Shown here piece by piece: positions 1 to 7,360 of a DNA stretch of 7,428 nucleotides. Position 1 is the first letter of the stretch, and the number at the start of each line of letters is the position of its first letter. The position numbers and the translations under genes are program-made. The DNA comes from an uncultured Clostridia bacterium (lineage in GTDB: Bacteria > Bacillota > Clostridia > Peptostreptococcales > Anaerovoracaceae), in NCBI GenBank assembly GCA_937915045.1, contig CALDNM010000220.1, forward strand, positions 1 to 7,428, read 5' to 3'. The notes below the pieces were generated by a model. The model made no database searches and was not told the DNA's origin. It saw nothing but the letters and a program-made list of their open reading frames with translations.

Positions 1-18
1 CAGTTAAAGAACATTGAA

Positions 19-37
19 AAATACACAATTTGTATTT
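19..37. repeat. Inverted repeat upstream of tig
   Basis: Seven-base arms AAATACA (19-25) and TGTATTT (31-37) flank a five-base spacer, CAATT. The dyad ends about 10 bases before the tig ribosome site, a position that could suit an operator or an mRNA leader structure. The stem is AT-rich and weak as RNA. No protein is known to me for this exact sequence. It could be chance in an AT-rich leader, and the true promoter probably lies upstream of the window. Confidence 0.3.
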
Positions 38-46
38 GACAATATG

Positions 47-52
47 AGGAGG
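47..52 (+). promoter_or_regulatory. Ribosome binding site of tig
   Basis: AGGAGG, a perfect anti-16S match, lies 10 bases before the ATG at 63. It fixes the tig start and suggests strong initiation, as expected for an abundant ribosome-associated chaperone. Confidence 0.85.
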
Positions 53-62
53 AAAACGTTAA

Positions 63-1388
63 ATGAAAGCTACATTTATTTCAAAAGAAGGAAACGAAGC
101 AAAATTCGAAATGGAATTCACAGCAGAAGATCTGGAAAATGCCGTCATCAAGGCTTACCAGGCTTCAAAAGATAAATTCGAAGTCGACGGCTTCAGAAAA
201 GGTAAAGCTCCAAGAAGTATAATCGAGAAGCGTTACGGCGAGAACGTCTTCACGGAAGACGCGATCAACGATCTCATAAACTCAGGTTATCCTGAGGCAG
301 TCAAGGAACTCGATCTTGAAGTCATAGATCATCCGGCTGTAGACTTCTCGGATTTCAAGAAGGGCGAGGCGTTCACAGCGACAGTCGTCGTACAGGTATA
401 TCCTGAAGTAGAGATCAAGGACTACAAGGGAGTCGAGATCGAGAAGGTGAGCGGTGAGACTACACAGGAAGACATCGACACAGAGATGGAGAACCTGAGA
501 AAGAGAAACGCGAGGATCGTTTCCGTCGAAAGAGAAGCAGCTGACGGAGATACAGTGACGATCGATTATGAAGGTTACATCGGAGATGATAAATTCGAAG
601 GCGGTTCGGCAGACAATTATCCGCTCAAGCTCGGTTCGGGAAGCTTCATCCCTGGATTCGAAGAGCAGCTCGTAGGGGTAAAGGCCGGAGAGAAGAAGGA
701 TGTCACAGTATCATTCCCTGACGATTACAACGCTGAAGATCTCGCGGGCAAAGAGGCAGTGTTCCACTGCACAGTACATGAAGTCAAGGAAGAGCAGCTT
801 CCTGAGCTCGACGACGAGTTCGCTAAAGACGTCAGTGAGTTCGATACACTCGAAGAACTCAAAGCTGACACAGCGGATAAGCTGAAGAAATCAAACGAAG
901 CGAAAGCTGAGAATCAGATGAAGGATGCCGCTCTCGAAGAAGTATATAAGAAAAATGATTTCGATATCCCTGACGTCATGATCGAGGATGAAATCAACCA
1001 GATGATCCAGGAATTCGATCAGCAGCTTCGCATGCAGGGCATGGATATACAGAAATATTTCCAGTATCTCGGTAAGACACAGCAGGAGTTCAGAAACGAC
1101 ATCAAGGATGACGCTTTCAGAAGAGTAAAGATGAGAATGATCATCGCCGCTATAGCTGAGACCGAGAAGGTCGAAGCTACAAACGAAGAAATCGACAAAG
1201 AGGTCGAGCTGATGGCTATCCAGTATAATCTTGAAGCGGATAAGATCAAAGAGATGCTCGGAGAAGACAACATGACTTATCTCGAAAAGGACATAAAGAT
1301 GAGGAAAGCCGTCGATGTAGTATTTGACAGCGCGAAGATGGTAGAGAAAAAAGCGGACGATAAAGACGCAAAGAAAGATGAAGAATAA
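63..1388 (+). CDS. tig: Trigger factor, ribosome-bound chaperone and peptidyl-prolyl isomerase
   Basis: This is a 441-residue protein of the usual trigger factor length. The N-terminal ribosome-binding domain (about residues 1-115) carries the signature GFRKGKAP at 43-50, the loop that docks on ribosomal protein L23 at the exit tunnel. An FKBP-type prolyl isomerase domain follows at about 160-245, recognisable by DGDTVTIDYEG and FIPGFEEQLVG (195-205). The rest, about 246-430, is the helical C-terminal domain that forms the chaperone arms and cradle. It ends in a Lys/Asp/Glu tail (about 429-441). The protein acts in the cytoplasm on nascent chains. Ile is mostly coded by ATC here, whereas the downstream genes use ATA more, which fits high expression. 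It is the first gene of the cluster, 42 bases before clpP, with no terminator visible between them. Confidence 0.97.
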   Translation: MKATFISKEGNEAKFEMEFTAEDLENAVIKAYQASKDKFEVDGFRKGKAPRSIIEKRYGENVFTEDAINDLINSGYPEAVKELDLEVIDHPAVDFSDFKKGEAFTATVVVQVYPEVEIKDYKGVEIEKVSGETTQEDIDTEMENLRKRNARIVSVEREAADGDTVTIDYEGYIGDDKFEGGSADNYPLKLGSGSFIPGFEEQLVGVKAGEKKDVTVSFPDDYNAEDLAGKEAVFHCTVHEVKEEQLPELDDEFAKDVSEFDTLEELKADTADKLKKSNEAKAENQMKDAALEEVYKKNDFDIPDVMIEDEINQMIQEFDQQLRMQGMDIQKYFQYLGKTQQEFRNDIKDDAFRRVKMRMIIAAIAETEKVEATNEEIDKEVELMAIQYNLEADKIKEMLGEDNMTYLEKDIKMRKAVDVVFDSAKMVEKKADDKDAKKDEE

Positions 1389-1430
1389 TAACATTTTAAA
1401 AAAGATTAACAGACCGGGAGGCGTGGTATA

Positions 1431-2012
1431 ATGGCATTAGTACCTTATGTAGTAGAGCAGACGGCAGCCGGAGAAAGATCATATGATATATACTCCAGGC
1501 TTCTGAAGGACAGGATCATAATCCTCGGAGAAGAAATAAACGACAGCATAGCGAGCCTTGTGGTAGCGCAGATGCTGTTCCTGGAAGCGGAGGATGCTGA
1601 GAAGGATATAAATATCTATATCAACAGTCCAGGAGGAAGCGTGACGGCCGGTATGGCTATATACGATACGATGAACTATGTAAAGCCGGACGTGTCGACT
1701 ATATGCGTGGGACTCGCGGCGAGCATGGGGGCTTTTCTCCTCTCGTCAGGTCAGAAGGGGAAGAGATACGCGCTTCCGAATGCTGAGATCATGATCCATC
1801 AGCCGCTTGGCGGTGTGCAGGGTCAGGCATCGGATATAAAGATCCACGCTGACTGGATATTGAAGACTAGAGAAAAACTGAACAGGATATTGAGTGAAAA
1901 TTCAGGGCAGCCTTTGGATGTGATCCAGAAGGATACCGAAAGAGATAATTTCATGAGCGCGGCGGATGCGGCGGACTATGGACTTATTGACAAAGTGCTG
2001 ACCTCCAAATAA
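1431..2012 (+). CDS. clpP: ATP-dependent Clp protease proteolytic subunit
   Basis: This is a 193-residue serine peptidase of family S14, normal in length for a Gram-positive ClpP with little or no propeptide. The triad is visible: Ser98 in AASMGA, His123 in MIHQPLGG, and Asp172 in TERDNFMSA, with spacing matching the Escherichia coli enzyme (mature Ser97, His122, Asp171). The oxyanion-hole motif SPGGS is at 66-70. Two seven-subunit rings form a closed chamber that degrades unfolded chains fed in by an AAA+ partner, here presumably ClpX encoded 16 bases downstream. GGGAGG at 1416-1421, nine bases before the ATG, supports the start. It lies between tig and clpX, as in many Clostridia, whereas Bacillus keeps clpP elsewhere. 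I see no CtsR-type GGTCAAA heptad repeats in the short gap before it. Confidence 0.97.
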   Translation: MALVPYVVEQTAAGERSYDIYSRLLKDRIIILGEEINDSIASLVVAQMLFLEAEDAEKDINIYINSPGGSVTAGMAIYDTMNYVKPDVSTICVGLAASMGAFLLSSGQKGKRYALPNAEIMIHQPLGGVQGQASDIKIHADWILKTREKLNRILSENSGQPLDVIQKDTERDNFMSAADAADYGLIDKVLTSK

Positions 2013-2028
2013 AAGGGGGCATGAATAA

Positions 2029-3342
2029 ATGGCAAAATATGACGACAACAACGAAATAAGATGTTCGTTCTGCGGCAGACCTCAGAGTCAGGTAAAAAGA
2101 CTCGTTGCCGGGCCGGACGTATATATATGTAATGAATGCGTCGAACTATGTCAGGATATAATCGCTGAAGGGCTTGCAGACCAGGCCGTCGAAGATCCGT
2201 CGGAACTTGAGAGCAGCCTTCCTAAGCCTAAGGAGATAGCGGAGAAACTCGCCGACTATGTCATAGGACAGGAAGAAGCGAAAAAATCTCTGGCTGTAGC
2301 GGTGTACAATCATTACAAACGTATAGGCAGAGTGAACACGAAAGATGATGTCGAGATACAGAAATCAAACATCATAATGATAGGGCCTACGGGTTCAGGC
2401 AAGACGCTTCTCGCGCAGACGCTGGCAAAGATACTCAATGTACCTTTTGCTATTGCGGACGCGACGGCGCTTACAGAAGCCGGCTATGTTGGAGAAGATG
2501 TGGAAAACATCCTCCTCAAGCTCATACAGGCCGCGGACTATGATATCGAAAAAGCCCAGAAGGGCATAATATACGTCGATGAGATCGACAAGATCGCGAA
2601 GAAATCGGAGAACGTCTCGATAACGAGAGACGTCAGCGGTGAAGGCGTGCAGCAGGCCCTTCTTAAGATATTAGAGGGTACAGTGGCGAGCGTTCCTCCT
2701 CAGGGAGGCAGGAAGCATCCTCATCAGGATTTCCTGCAGTTCGACACGACGAATGTACTGTTCATATGCGGCGGAGCGTTTGACGGGCTCGACAAGATCA
2801 TTCAGAGAAGAGTCGGCGAACAGGTCATAGGATTCAACTCACAGCTTGAGAAATCCAACAAGGAGATACAGGAGATACTTTCTCTTCTCCAGCCGGAAGA
2901 TCTGCTCAAGTACGGACTCATCCCTGAGTTTATTGGAAGGCTTCCATCGATAGTGACTCTTTCGGAGCTGGATGAGAAATCGCTGACAAGGATCATAACA
3001 GAACCTAAGAACGCGCTTATCAAGCAGTACAAGAAATTGTTCGAACTCGACGGAGTGGAGCTCGACCTCGAAGACGACGCGATCAGGGCAATAGCTAAGC
3101 AGGCGCTTGAAAGAAAGACCGGAGCCAGGGGGCTTAGAGGTATCATGGAAAAACTCATGACAGGAGTCATGTACGAGATACCTTCGAGAGATGATGTGGA
3201 TAAATGCATCATCACTAAAGCTACTGTCGACGACGGGGTGCGTCCGACGCTGGTGCTCGATGAAAAGAAAAAAGAGATCGAAAACAGCAAAGCTGAGGCT
3301 GATGAAGAAAAGAAAAAAGTCTCTGAAAAAGAAACGGCATAA
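2029..3342 (+). CDS. clpX: ClpX, AAA+ unfoldase of the ClpXP protease
   Basis: This is a 437-residue protein. The N-terminal zinc-binding domain shows Cys12, Cys15, Cys34 and Cys37 (CX2C-X18-CX2C), used for dimerisation and for adaptor or substrate docking. The AAA+ module follows: Walker A GPTGSGKT at 119-126, pore-1 loop GYVG at 152-155, Walker B IIYVDEID at 180-187, RKH loop at 228-230, an arginine finger probably at Arg304 in FIGRLP, and sensor 2 GARGLR at 365-370. The IGF tripeptide at 267-269 is the loop that plugs into ClpP, so this ClpX should pair with the upstream clpP product. The hexamer uses ATP to unfold and thread substrates. The tail beyond about residue 411 is an extra charged Lys/Glu stretch. 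AGGGGG at 2014-2019 lies nine bases before the ATG. Confidence 0.97.
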   Translation: MAKYDDNNEIRCSFCGRPQSQVKRLVAGPDVYICNECVELCQDIIAEGLADQAVEDPSELESSLPKPKEIAEKLADYVIGQEEAKKSLAVAVYNHYKRIGRVNTKDDVEIQKSNIIMIGPTGSGKTLLAQTLAKILNVPFAIADATALTEAGYVGEDVENILLKLIQAADYDIEKAQKGIIYVDEIDKIAKKSENVSITRDVSGEGVQQALLKILEGTVASVPPQGGRKHPHQDFLQFDTTNVLFICGGAFDGLDKIIQRRVGEQVIGFNSQLEKSNKEIQEILSLLQPEDLLKYGLIPEFIGRLPSIVTLSELDEKSLTRIITEPKNALIKQYKKLFELDGVELDLEDDAIRAIAKQALERKTGARGLRGIMEKLMTGVMYEIPSRDDVDKCIITKATVDDGVRPTLVLDEKKKEIENSKAEADEEKKKVSEKETA

Positions 3343-3346
3343 AGAT

Positions 3347-3370
3347 GGGGCGGCTTTCACAGGCCGCCTC
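3347..3370 (+). terminator. GC-rich hairpin between clpX and lon, possible weak terminator or attenuator
   Basis: The left arm GGGGCGGC (3347-3354) pairs with GCCGCCTC (3363-3370): eight pairs, one of them G-U, around an eight-base loop. It starts four bases after the clpX stop. The sequence after the stem is TTGTATAAG, not a run of T, so full intrinsic termination is doubtful. Partial read-through, mRNA processing or 3'-end protection of the tig-clpP-clpX message are alternatives. I see no convincing -35/-10 pair for lon after it. Confidence 0.5.
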
Positions 3371-3392
3371 TTGTATAAGATATAAAAACAGA

Positions 3393-3398
3393 AGGAGG
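3393..3398 (+). promoter_or_regulatory. Ribosome binding site of lon
   Basis: AGGAGG lies six bases before the ATG at 3405. The in-frame ATG at 3345 has no ribosome site and would translate the hairpin just after clpX into a sequence not typical of Lon, so 3405 is the better start. Confidence 0.85.
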
Positions 3399-3404
3399 GA
3401 AAGT

Positions 3405-5816
3405 ATGACAGAAGACAAAAACAGCATTATCGAAGAGACAGTCGCGTCAGACGACCGCGTCGATAAAACGGATGACGGTAAACTTATACTGCCGATGATT
3501 CCCTTGAGAGGACTCACTATATTCCCGAATATGGTGCTTCATTTCGATATAGGCAGGGAAAAATCAATAAACGCGCTTGAGAAAGCGATGATCAGGAATC
3601 AGTATATATTCCTGGTGACACAGAAAGATGAAACTACCGATCTGCCTACGATCGATGATTTTTATCATGTAGGTACTATCGCGAAGATAAAACAAATGCT
3701 CAAACTTCCGGGTGACTCGATCAGAGTCCTGGTAGAGGGCATCAACAGGGGCGAAATCGATAAAATGATCATGGAGGTCCCGTATTTCAAGTGCGCGGTG
3801 AGCGAACTCCCGGATGAGGAACCAAAGAAACTGACGCCTAAGACGGAGGCTCTCATGAGGACGGTGCTTGGTCTGTTCGACGAATATCTGTCGCTTGACC
3901 AGAACATGTCCCCTGAGACATTTTCCACAGTAGCGACGATCGATGAGCCGGGCAGGTTCGCGGATATAGTCGCGTCGCATCTTGATATCAAGACGGACGA
4001 GAAACAGCAGATACTCGAAAGCCTGGACATATACGACAGGCTGAATATACTGACGACGATCCTTTCGCGCGAGATCGAGATCCTCAATATTGAGGAATCG
4101 ATAAGCACAAAGGTGAAGACTCAGATGAGTCAGAATCAGAAAGAATATTATCTGAGGGAGCAGATGCGCGCTATCCAGGAGGAGCTCGGGGTCGACGAAG
4201 AGGTCGAGAACGAGATAGACGAATGGGAGAAGCAGCTCAAAGAACTCGGACTTCCTGAAAAGACGGAAGAGAACGTTGAGAAGGAAATAAAGCGAATGTC
4301 AAGGATGCAGCCGTCTTCGGCGGAAGCGTCTGTCAGCAGGACATACATAGAAACGATACTTGCTCTGCCATGGAATAAAGAATCGGAGATGGAACTCGAT
4401 CTTAAAAAGGCCGAGAAGATCCTCGACGAGGATCATTATGGTCTGCGCGAAGTCAAGGACAGAGTGCTCGAGTATCTCGCGGTCATACATCTTTCAAAGG
4501 TCATAAAGGGACCGATACTCTGTCTTGTAGGGCCTCCGGGCACAGGCAAGACTTCTATCGTCAAATCGATAGCGAGAGCAACCGGCAGAGAATATGTCCG
4601 TATGTCGCTCGGCGGCGTGAGAGATGAAGCTGAGATAAGAGGCCACAGAAGAACATATATCGGGGCTATCCCGGGACGTGTCATAAACTGCATCAAGGAC
4701 GCGGGCACGAAGAACCCTGTGTTCCTGTTCGATGAAGTGGACAAGCTCGGAGCGGATTTCAGGGGAGACCCGGCGTCCGCGCTGCTTGAAGTCCTGGATC
4801 CGGAGCAGAACAAAAACTTTACTGACCATTACCTCGAAGTGCCGTTCGATCTGTCGAAGGTGATGTTCATCACTACGGCCAATGACGCAAGCACTATACC
4901 GGGGCCGCTTCTTGACAGGATGGAAGTCATCGATGTGTCAGGGTACACTGAAGAAGATAAGCTTCAGATAGCGAAGAAATATCTCGTTCCTAAAGAGATA
5001 AAGGCCAATGGGCTCAAGCGGAAAGACATAAAATTCCCGCAGAAAACGATACGTGATCTCATAAATTACTACACCAGAGAGTCCGGCGTCAGAAATCTCG
5101 AACGCGAGATAGCCAATCTCTGCAGAAAGGTAGCGAGGAAGATCGTGACTGAAGGCGAAGAGTCGGAGTACACGATAAAACCCGAGGATATCGAGGAATA
5201 TCTCGGGAAGAAGCGTTACAGATACGATATAATAAAGGGTGTGAAGGAAGTCGGTGTGACGACGGGGCTTGCGTGGACGATTGTCGGCGGAGTCACGCTC
5301 AACATAGAGACGGCTGTCATGCCGGGCACAGGAAAACTGCAGCTCACGGGGCAGCTCGGAGATGTCATGCAGGAATCCGCGAGGACAGGTATAAGTTATA
5401 TCCGCTCGATCGCGGACGAGCTGGGGATCGATAAGGATTTCCACGAGAAGCTGGATATGCATCTTCATATCCCTGAGGGAGCGACGCCGAAAGACGGACC
5501 TTCAGCAGGCGTGACGATGTGCATAGCTATGATATCGACTCTGACTGGGAAACCGGTCAGGAAAGATGTAGCGATGACAGGAGAGATCACACTCCGCGGA
5601 AAAGTACTGCCGGTAGGCGGGATAAGAGAAAAAGTTCTCGCGGCGCACAGAGCAGGCATCAAAAAAGTACTTCTCCCTGCGGACAACGAACCCGATATCG
5701 ATGATATCCCGGAAAAAGTCAGGAAGCAGATGACGTTCGTGCTCATAAATGAAGTCAAGGACGCTATGAAGGAAGTTATCGTCGAAAAACCGGCGAAGAA
5801 AAGCAGGAAAAAATGA
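3405..5816 (+). CDS. lon: Lon protease (LonA type), ATP-dependent serine protease
   Basis: From the ATG at 3405 the protein has 803 residues, slightly longer than usual for LonA. After an acidic 25-residue lead, the Lon N-terminal substrate-binding domain begins near LPMIPLRGLTIFPNM (29-43) and runs to about 220. A helical segment follows, with EYYLREQMRAIQEELG at 247-262. The AAA+ module has Walker A GPPGTGKT (376-383), Walker B VFLFDEVDK (439-447), sensor-1 Asn493, and an arginine finger probably at Arg505. The C-terminal peptidase has the Ser-Lys dyad: Ser700 in PKDGPSAG and Lys743 in GGIREKV. Their 43-residue separation matches E. coli Ser679/Lys722. It ends in a basic tail (KKSRKK). There is no membrane segment, so this is cytoplasmic LonA, not the membrane-type LonB. 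It degrades misfolded and short-lived regulatory proteins. Its TGA overlaps the engB start by four bases. Confidence 0.96.
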   Translation: MTEDKNSIIEETVASDDRVDKTDDGKLILPMIPLRGLTIFPNMVLHFDIGREKSINALEKAMIRNQYIFLVTQKDETTDLPTIDDFYHVGTIAKIKQMLKLPGDSIRVLVEGINRGEIDKMIMEVPYFKCAVSELPDEEPKKLTPKTEALMRTVLGLFDEYLSLDQNMSPETFSTVATIDEPGRFADIVASHLDIKTDEKQQILESLDIYDRLNILTTILSREIEILNIEESISTKVKTQMSQNQKEYYLREQMRAIQEELGVDEEVENEIDEWEKQLKELGLPEKTEENVEKEIKRMSRMQPSSAEASVSRTYIETILALPWNKESEMELDLKKAEKILDEDHYGLREVKDRVLEYLAVIHLSKVIKGPILCLVGPPGTGKTSIVKSIARATGREYVRMSLGGVRDEAEIRGHRRTYIGAIPGRVINCIKDAGTKNPVFLFDEVDKLGADFRGDPASALLEVLDPEQNKNFTDHYLEVPFDLSKVMFITTANDASTIPGPLLDRMEVIDVSGYTEEDKLQIAKKYLVPKEIKANGLKRKDIKFPQKTIRDLINYYTRESGVRNLEREIANLCRKVARKIVTEGEESEYTIKPEDIEEYLGKKRYRYDIIKGVKEVGVTTGLAWTIVGGVTLNIETAVMPGTGKLQLTGQLGDVMQESARTGISYIRSIADELGIDKDFHEKLDMHLHIPEGATPKDGPSAGVTMCIAMISTLTGKPVRKDVAMTGEITLRGKVLPVGGIREKVLAAHRAGIKKVLLPADNEPDIDDIPEKVRKQMTFVLINEVKDAMKEVIVEKPAKKSRKK

Positions 5817-6403
5817 AAATAAAATCGGCGGAAATAGTCGCCGTTACAGCGAGGCCGGATCAGTATCCGCCGGACAATATGAATGAAGTGGCGTTCGCCG
5901 GCAGATCGAATGTCGGCAAATCGTCGCTCCTGAACCTCATCACCAACAGGAAAAAACTTGCCAAGGTGAGCGGCAGCCCGGGAAAGACGAGGACAATAAA
6001 CTTTTACGAGATAAACGGTAAATTCCGGATCGCGGATCTGCCGGGATACGGATATGCCAAAGTCGCGAAGTCTGTCACCGAAAACTGGGGCGCCATGATG
6101 GATGAATATTTCCAGAACAGGCAGTCGCTGCTGAAAGTAGTGCTGCTCGTGGATATCAGACATGAGCCGAGCGCGCAGGATGTTCAGATGTATGATTACA
6201 TGAAGCATTACGAGCTCGACGGGCTGGTGGCTGCCACTAAGGCGGACAAGCTTTCACGCAATCAGATCAATAAATCGACAGCGATGATAAAGAAGACATT
6301 GGGGATGGGAAAAGAAGATAAGGTCATCCCTGTATCGGCTCTCAAGAGGACCGGGCAGGATGAGCTTATGTCGGAGATAGCGAAGATAGTAGAGCAGGGG
6401 TGA
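5813..6403 (+). CDS. engB: Ribosome biogenesis GTPase EngB (YsxC/YihA)
   Basis: This is a 196-residue single-domain GTPase of the TrmE-Era-EngA-EngB-Septin group, of normal length for the family. The nucleotide-binding motifs are all present: G1 GRSNVGKS (30-37), a switch I region with GKTRTINFY (57-65), G3 DLPGYGYAKV (75-84), G4 TKAD (142-145) and G5 SALKRTG (175-181). Family members bind GTP and act in late assembly of the 50S subunit; in Bacillus and E. coli the gene is essential. The ATG shares four bases (ATGA) with the lon stop, with a short AGGA at 5805-5808 only four bases ahead, so translation is probably coupled to lon. The lon-engB order is widely conserved in Firmicutes. Confidence 0.95.
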   Translation: MKIKSAEIVAVTARPDQYPPDNMNEVAFAGRSNVGKSSLLNLITNRKKLAKVSGSPGKTRTINFYEINGKFRIADLPGYGYAKVAKSVTENWGAMMDEYFQNRQSLLKVVLLVDIRHEPSAQDVQMYDYMKHYELDGLVAATKADKLSRNQINKSTAMIKKTLGMGKEDKVIPVSALKRTGQDELMSEIAKIVEQG

Positions 6404-6406
6404 ACC

Positions 6407-6787
6407 ATGCAGATCAATATCGCGTTGCGCGTTCTGATAAAGAGGATAAAGGCAATCAGATTCATGATGAAGGACAAGACTGTCGCCAAACGTAAGAAGG
6501 CACTGATAGTGTTCGGCATCGTGTATCTTTTCCTGCCTGTCGACTTGATACCGCCGGTCATATTCCCGATCGGATTTCTCGACGACCTGATCCTCTGGAT
6601 CTGGATCCTGTGGACTCTTAAGGATACGCTGGACCAGTACTGGATGGGCGATAAGGCAATGGATCTGTCAAAAAAGTACGCGCATACGAACAATATCGAC
6701 GACGCGGATTTTGAAATAAACAGCGAAGACAAAGACCGCGGAGGAAGCGGCAAAAACGATGATGACGGAGGATCGGAAAATGAATAA
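6407..6787 (+). CDS. DUF1232 (YkvA-like) small membrane protein, function unknown
   Basis: This is a 126-residue protein. The middle carries the DUF1232 signature YLFLPVDLIPPVIFPIGFLDD (40-60): the PxDLIP core followed by GxxDD. Two hydrophobic stretches, about 32-48 and 55-72, look like membrane segments or a re-entrant hairpin, with a Lys/Arg-rich N-terminus (about 8-31) expected to stay in the cytoplasm. The last 28 or so residues are polar, Asp/Glu/Gly-rich and probably disordered. No catalytic motif is visible and the biochemical role of the family is not established. AGGGG at 6396-6400 sits six bases before the ATG, which is three bases past the engB stop. The 3' end overlaps hpt by eight bases and contains the hpt ribosome site, so expression should be tied to both neighbours. 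Confidence 0.85.
   Translation: MQINIALRVLIKRIKAIRFMMKDKTVAKRKKALIVFGIVYLFLPVDLIPPVIFPIGFLDDLILWIWILWTLKDTLDQYWMGDKAMDLSKKYAHTNNIDDADFEINSEDKDRGGSGKNDDDGGSENE
6767..6772 (+). promoter_or_regulatory. Ribosome binding site of hpt, inside the DUF1232 gene
   Basis: GGAGGA lies seven bases before the ATG at 6780. It decides against the in-frame ATG codons at 6759 and 6762, which lie upstream of this site. A weaker GGAG at 6801-6804 precedes a later in-frame ATG at 6810. Confidence 0.75.
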
Positions 6788-7310
6788 CGGAGAGACTGTT
6801 GGAGAGATAATGATCACTGAAAAAGAGATCAGGAAGAGGGCCGGAGAGATCGGTGAGCAGATCGGCAGGGATTATGCCGGTGAAAGTGTTCTCTTAGTGG
6901 GTATACTTAAAGGTGCTGTGCCTTGGATGGTCGATATCATGAAGAGCATTTCTCTCGACGTTGAGATAGATTTCATGGCGTGCAGCAGTTATGGCGCCGC
7001 GACAAAAAGTTCCGGAGTGGTCAAAATAAATAAGGATCTGGACTCGGATATAAAGGGCAAAAATGTTATAATCGTCGAGGATATAGTAGATTCCGGGACC
7101 ACGCTCAAGTATCTCAAGAACTATCTCGCGAACCGCGGCACGAAGAGTATAAAGATATGCTGCATGCTCGACAAGCCGGACGGCAGGAAAGTCGAGATCG
7201 CGGCGGACTACGTGGGATTCAAGGTAGACGATCTTTTCATCGTCGGATACGGTCTTGACGCGAACCAGAAATACAGACAGCTTCCTTATATCAGTTATCT
7301 TAAAGGCTGA
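6780..7310 (+). CDS. hpt: Hypoxanthine (guanine) phosphoribosyltransferase
   Basis: This is a 176-residue type I phosphoribosyltransferase when started at 6780. It converts hypoxanthine, and usually guanine, with PRPP to IMP or GMP in purine salvage. Visible motifs are LKG at 43-45 (PPi-binding loop), SSYG at 69-72 (flexible loop), the PRPP loop VIIVEDIVDSGTTL at 96-109, DKPDGRKV at 131-138, and GYGLD with KYRQLPY (156-170) near the purine and metal sites. Family members are cytoplasmic. The start gives an N-terminal lead similar in length to Bacillus HprT; the 6759 start adds seven residues and the 6810 start removes ten. The gene overlaps the DUF1232 gene by eight bases. In many Firmicutes hpt sits between tilS and ftsH; tilS is not beside it here. 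Confidence 0.95.
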   Translation: MNNGETVGEIMITEKEIRKRAGEIGEQIGRDYAGESVLLVGILKGAVPWMVDIMKSISLDVEIDFMACSSYGAATKSSGVVKINKDLDSDIKGKNVIIVEDIVDSGTTLKYLKNYLANRGTKSIKICCMLDKPDGRKVEIAADYVGFKVDDLFIVGYGLDANQKYRQLPYISYLKG

Positions 7311-7360
7311 TCGGAAGAAGCAGTCAAGTATATAAAAAGTTATATCAACAGTTATTAAAA

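Noticed and set aside
36..64. TTGACA at 36-41 as a -35 box for tig
   Set aside because: The matching -10 would be TTAAAT at 59-64 on top of the start codon, leaving no leader for the ribosome site at 47-52.
891..1394. Minus-strand open frame opposite the tig 3' end that looks membrane-like
   Set aside because: The hydrophobic look comes from reading the complement of Lys/Glu/Asp codons. It is an artefact of the tig sequence.
1424..1432. TGGTATAAT, a perfect extended -10 box over the clpP start codon
   Set aside because: Transcription from it would begin near 1439, inside clpP and past its ATG and ribosome site, so it could not serve clpP. No -35 partner is visible.
2021..2059. ATG at 2021 opening a 12-codon frame overlapping the clpX start
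   Set aside because: It is only one or two bases from the ribosome site, too close for initiation, and the frame is out of register with clpX. The ATG at 2029 has proper spacing.
2839..3360. Minus-strand open frame opposite the clpX 3' end
   Set aside because: Its Phe/Leu/Ser-rich composition is the complement of the Lys/Glu-rich clpX tail, and no family is recognisable.
3345..3404. Longer lon start at 3345
   Set aside because: It has no ribosome site, and its extra 20 residues are the translated clpX-lon hairpin. The ATG at 3405 has AGGAGG six bases ahead.
5465..6208. Minus-strand open frame of 247 codons across the lon-engB junction
   Set aside because: It lies opposite two clear genes, has no recognisable domain, and has an odd composition that mirrors the sense codons. 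It is a shadow frame.
7330..7345. Small inverted repeat ATATAA/TTATAT after hpt
   Set aside because: Six A/T-only pairs in an AT-rich stretch are expected by chance, and the stem would be unstable.
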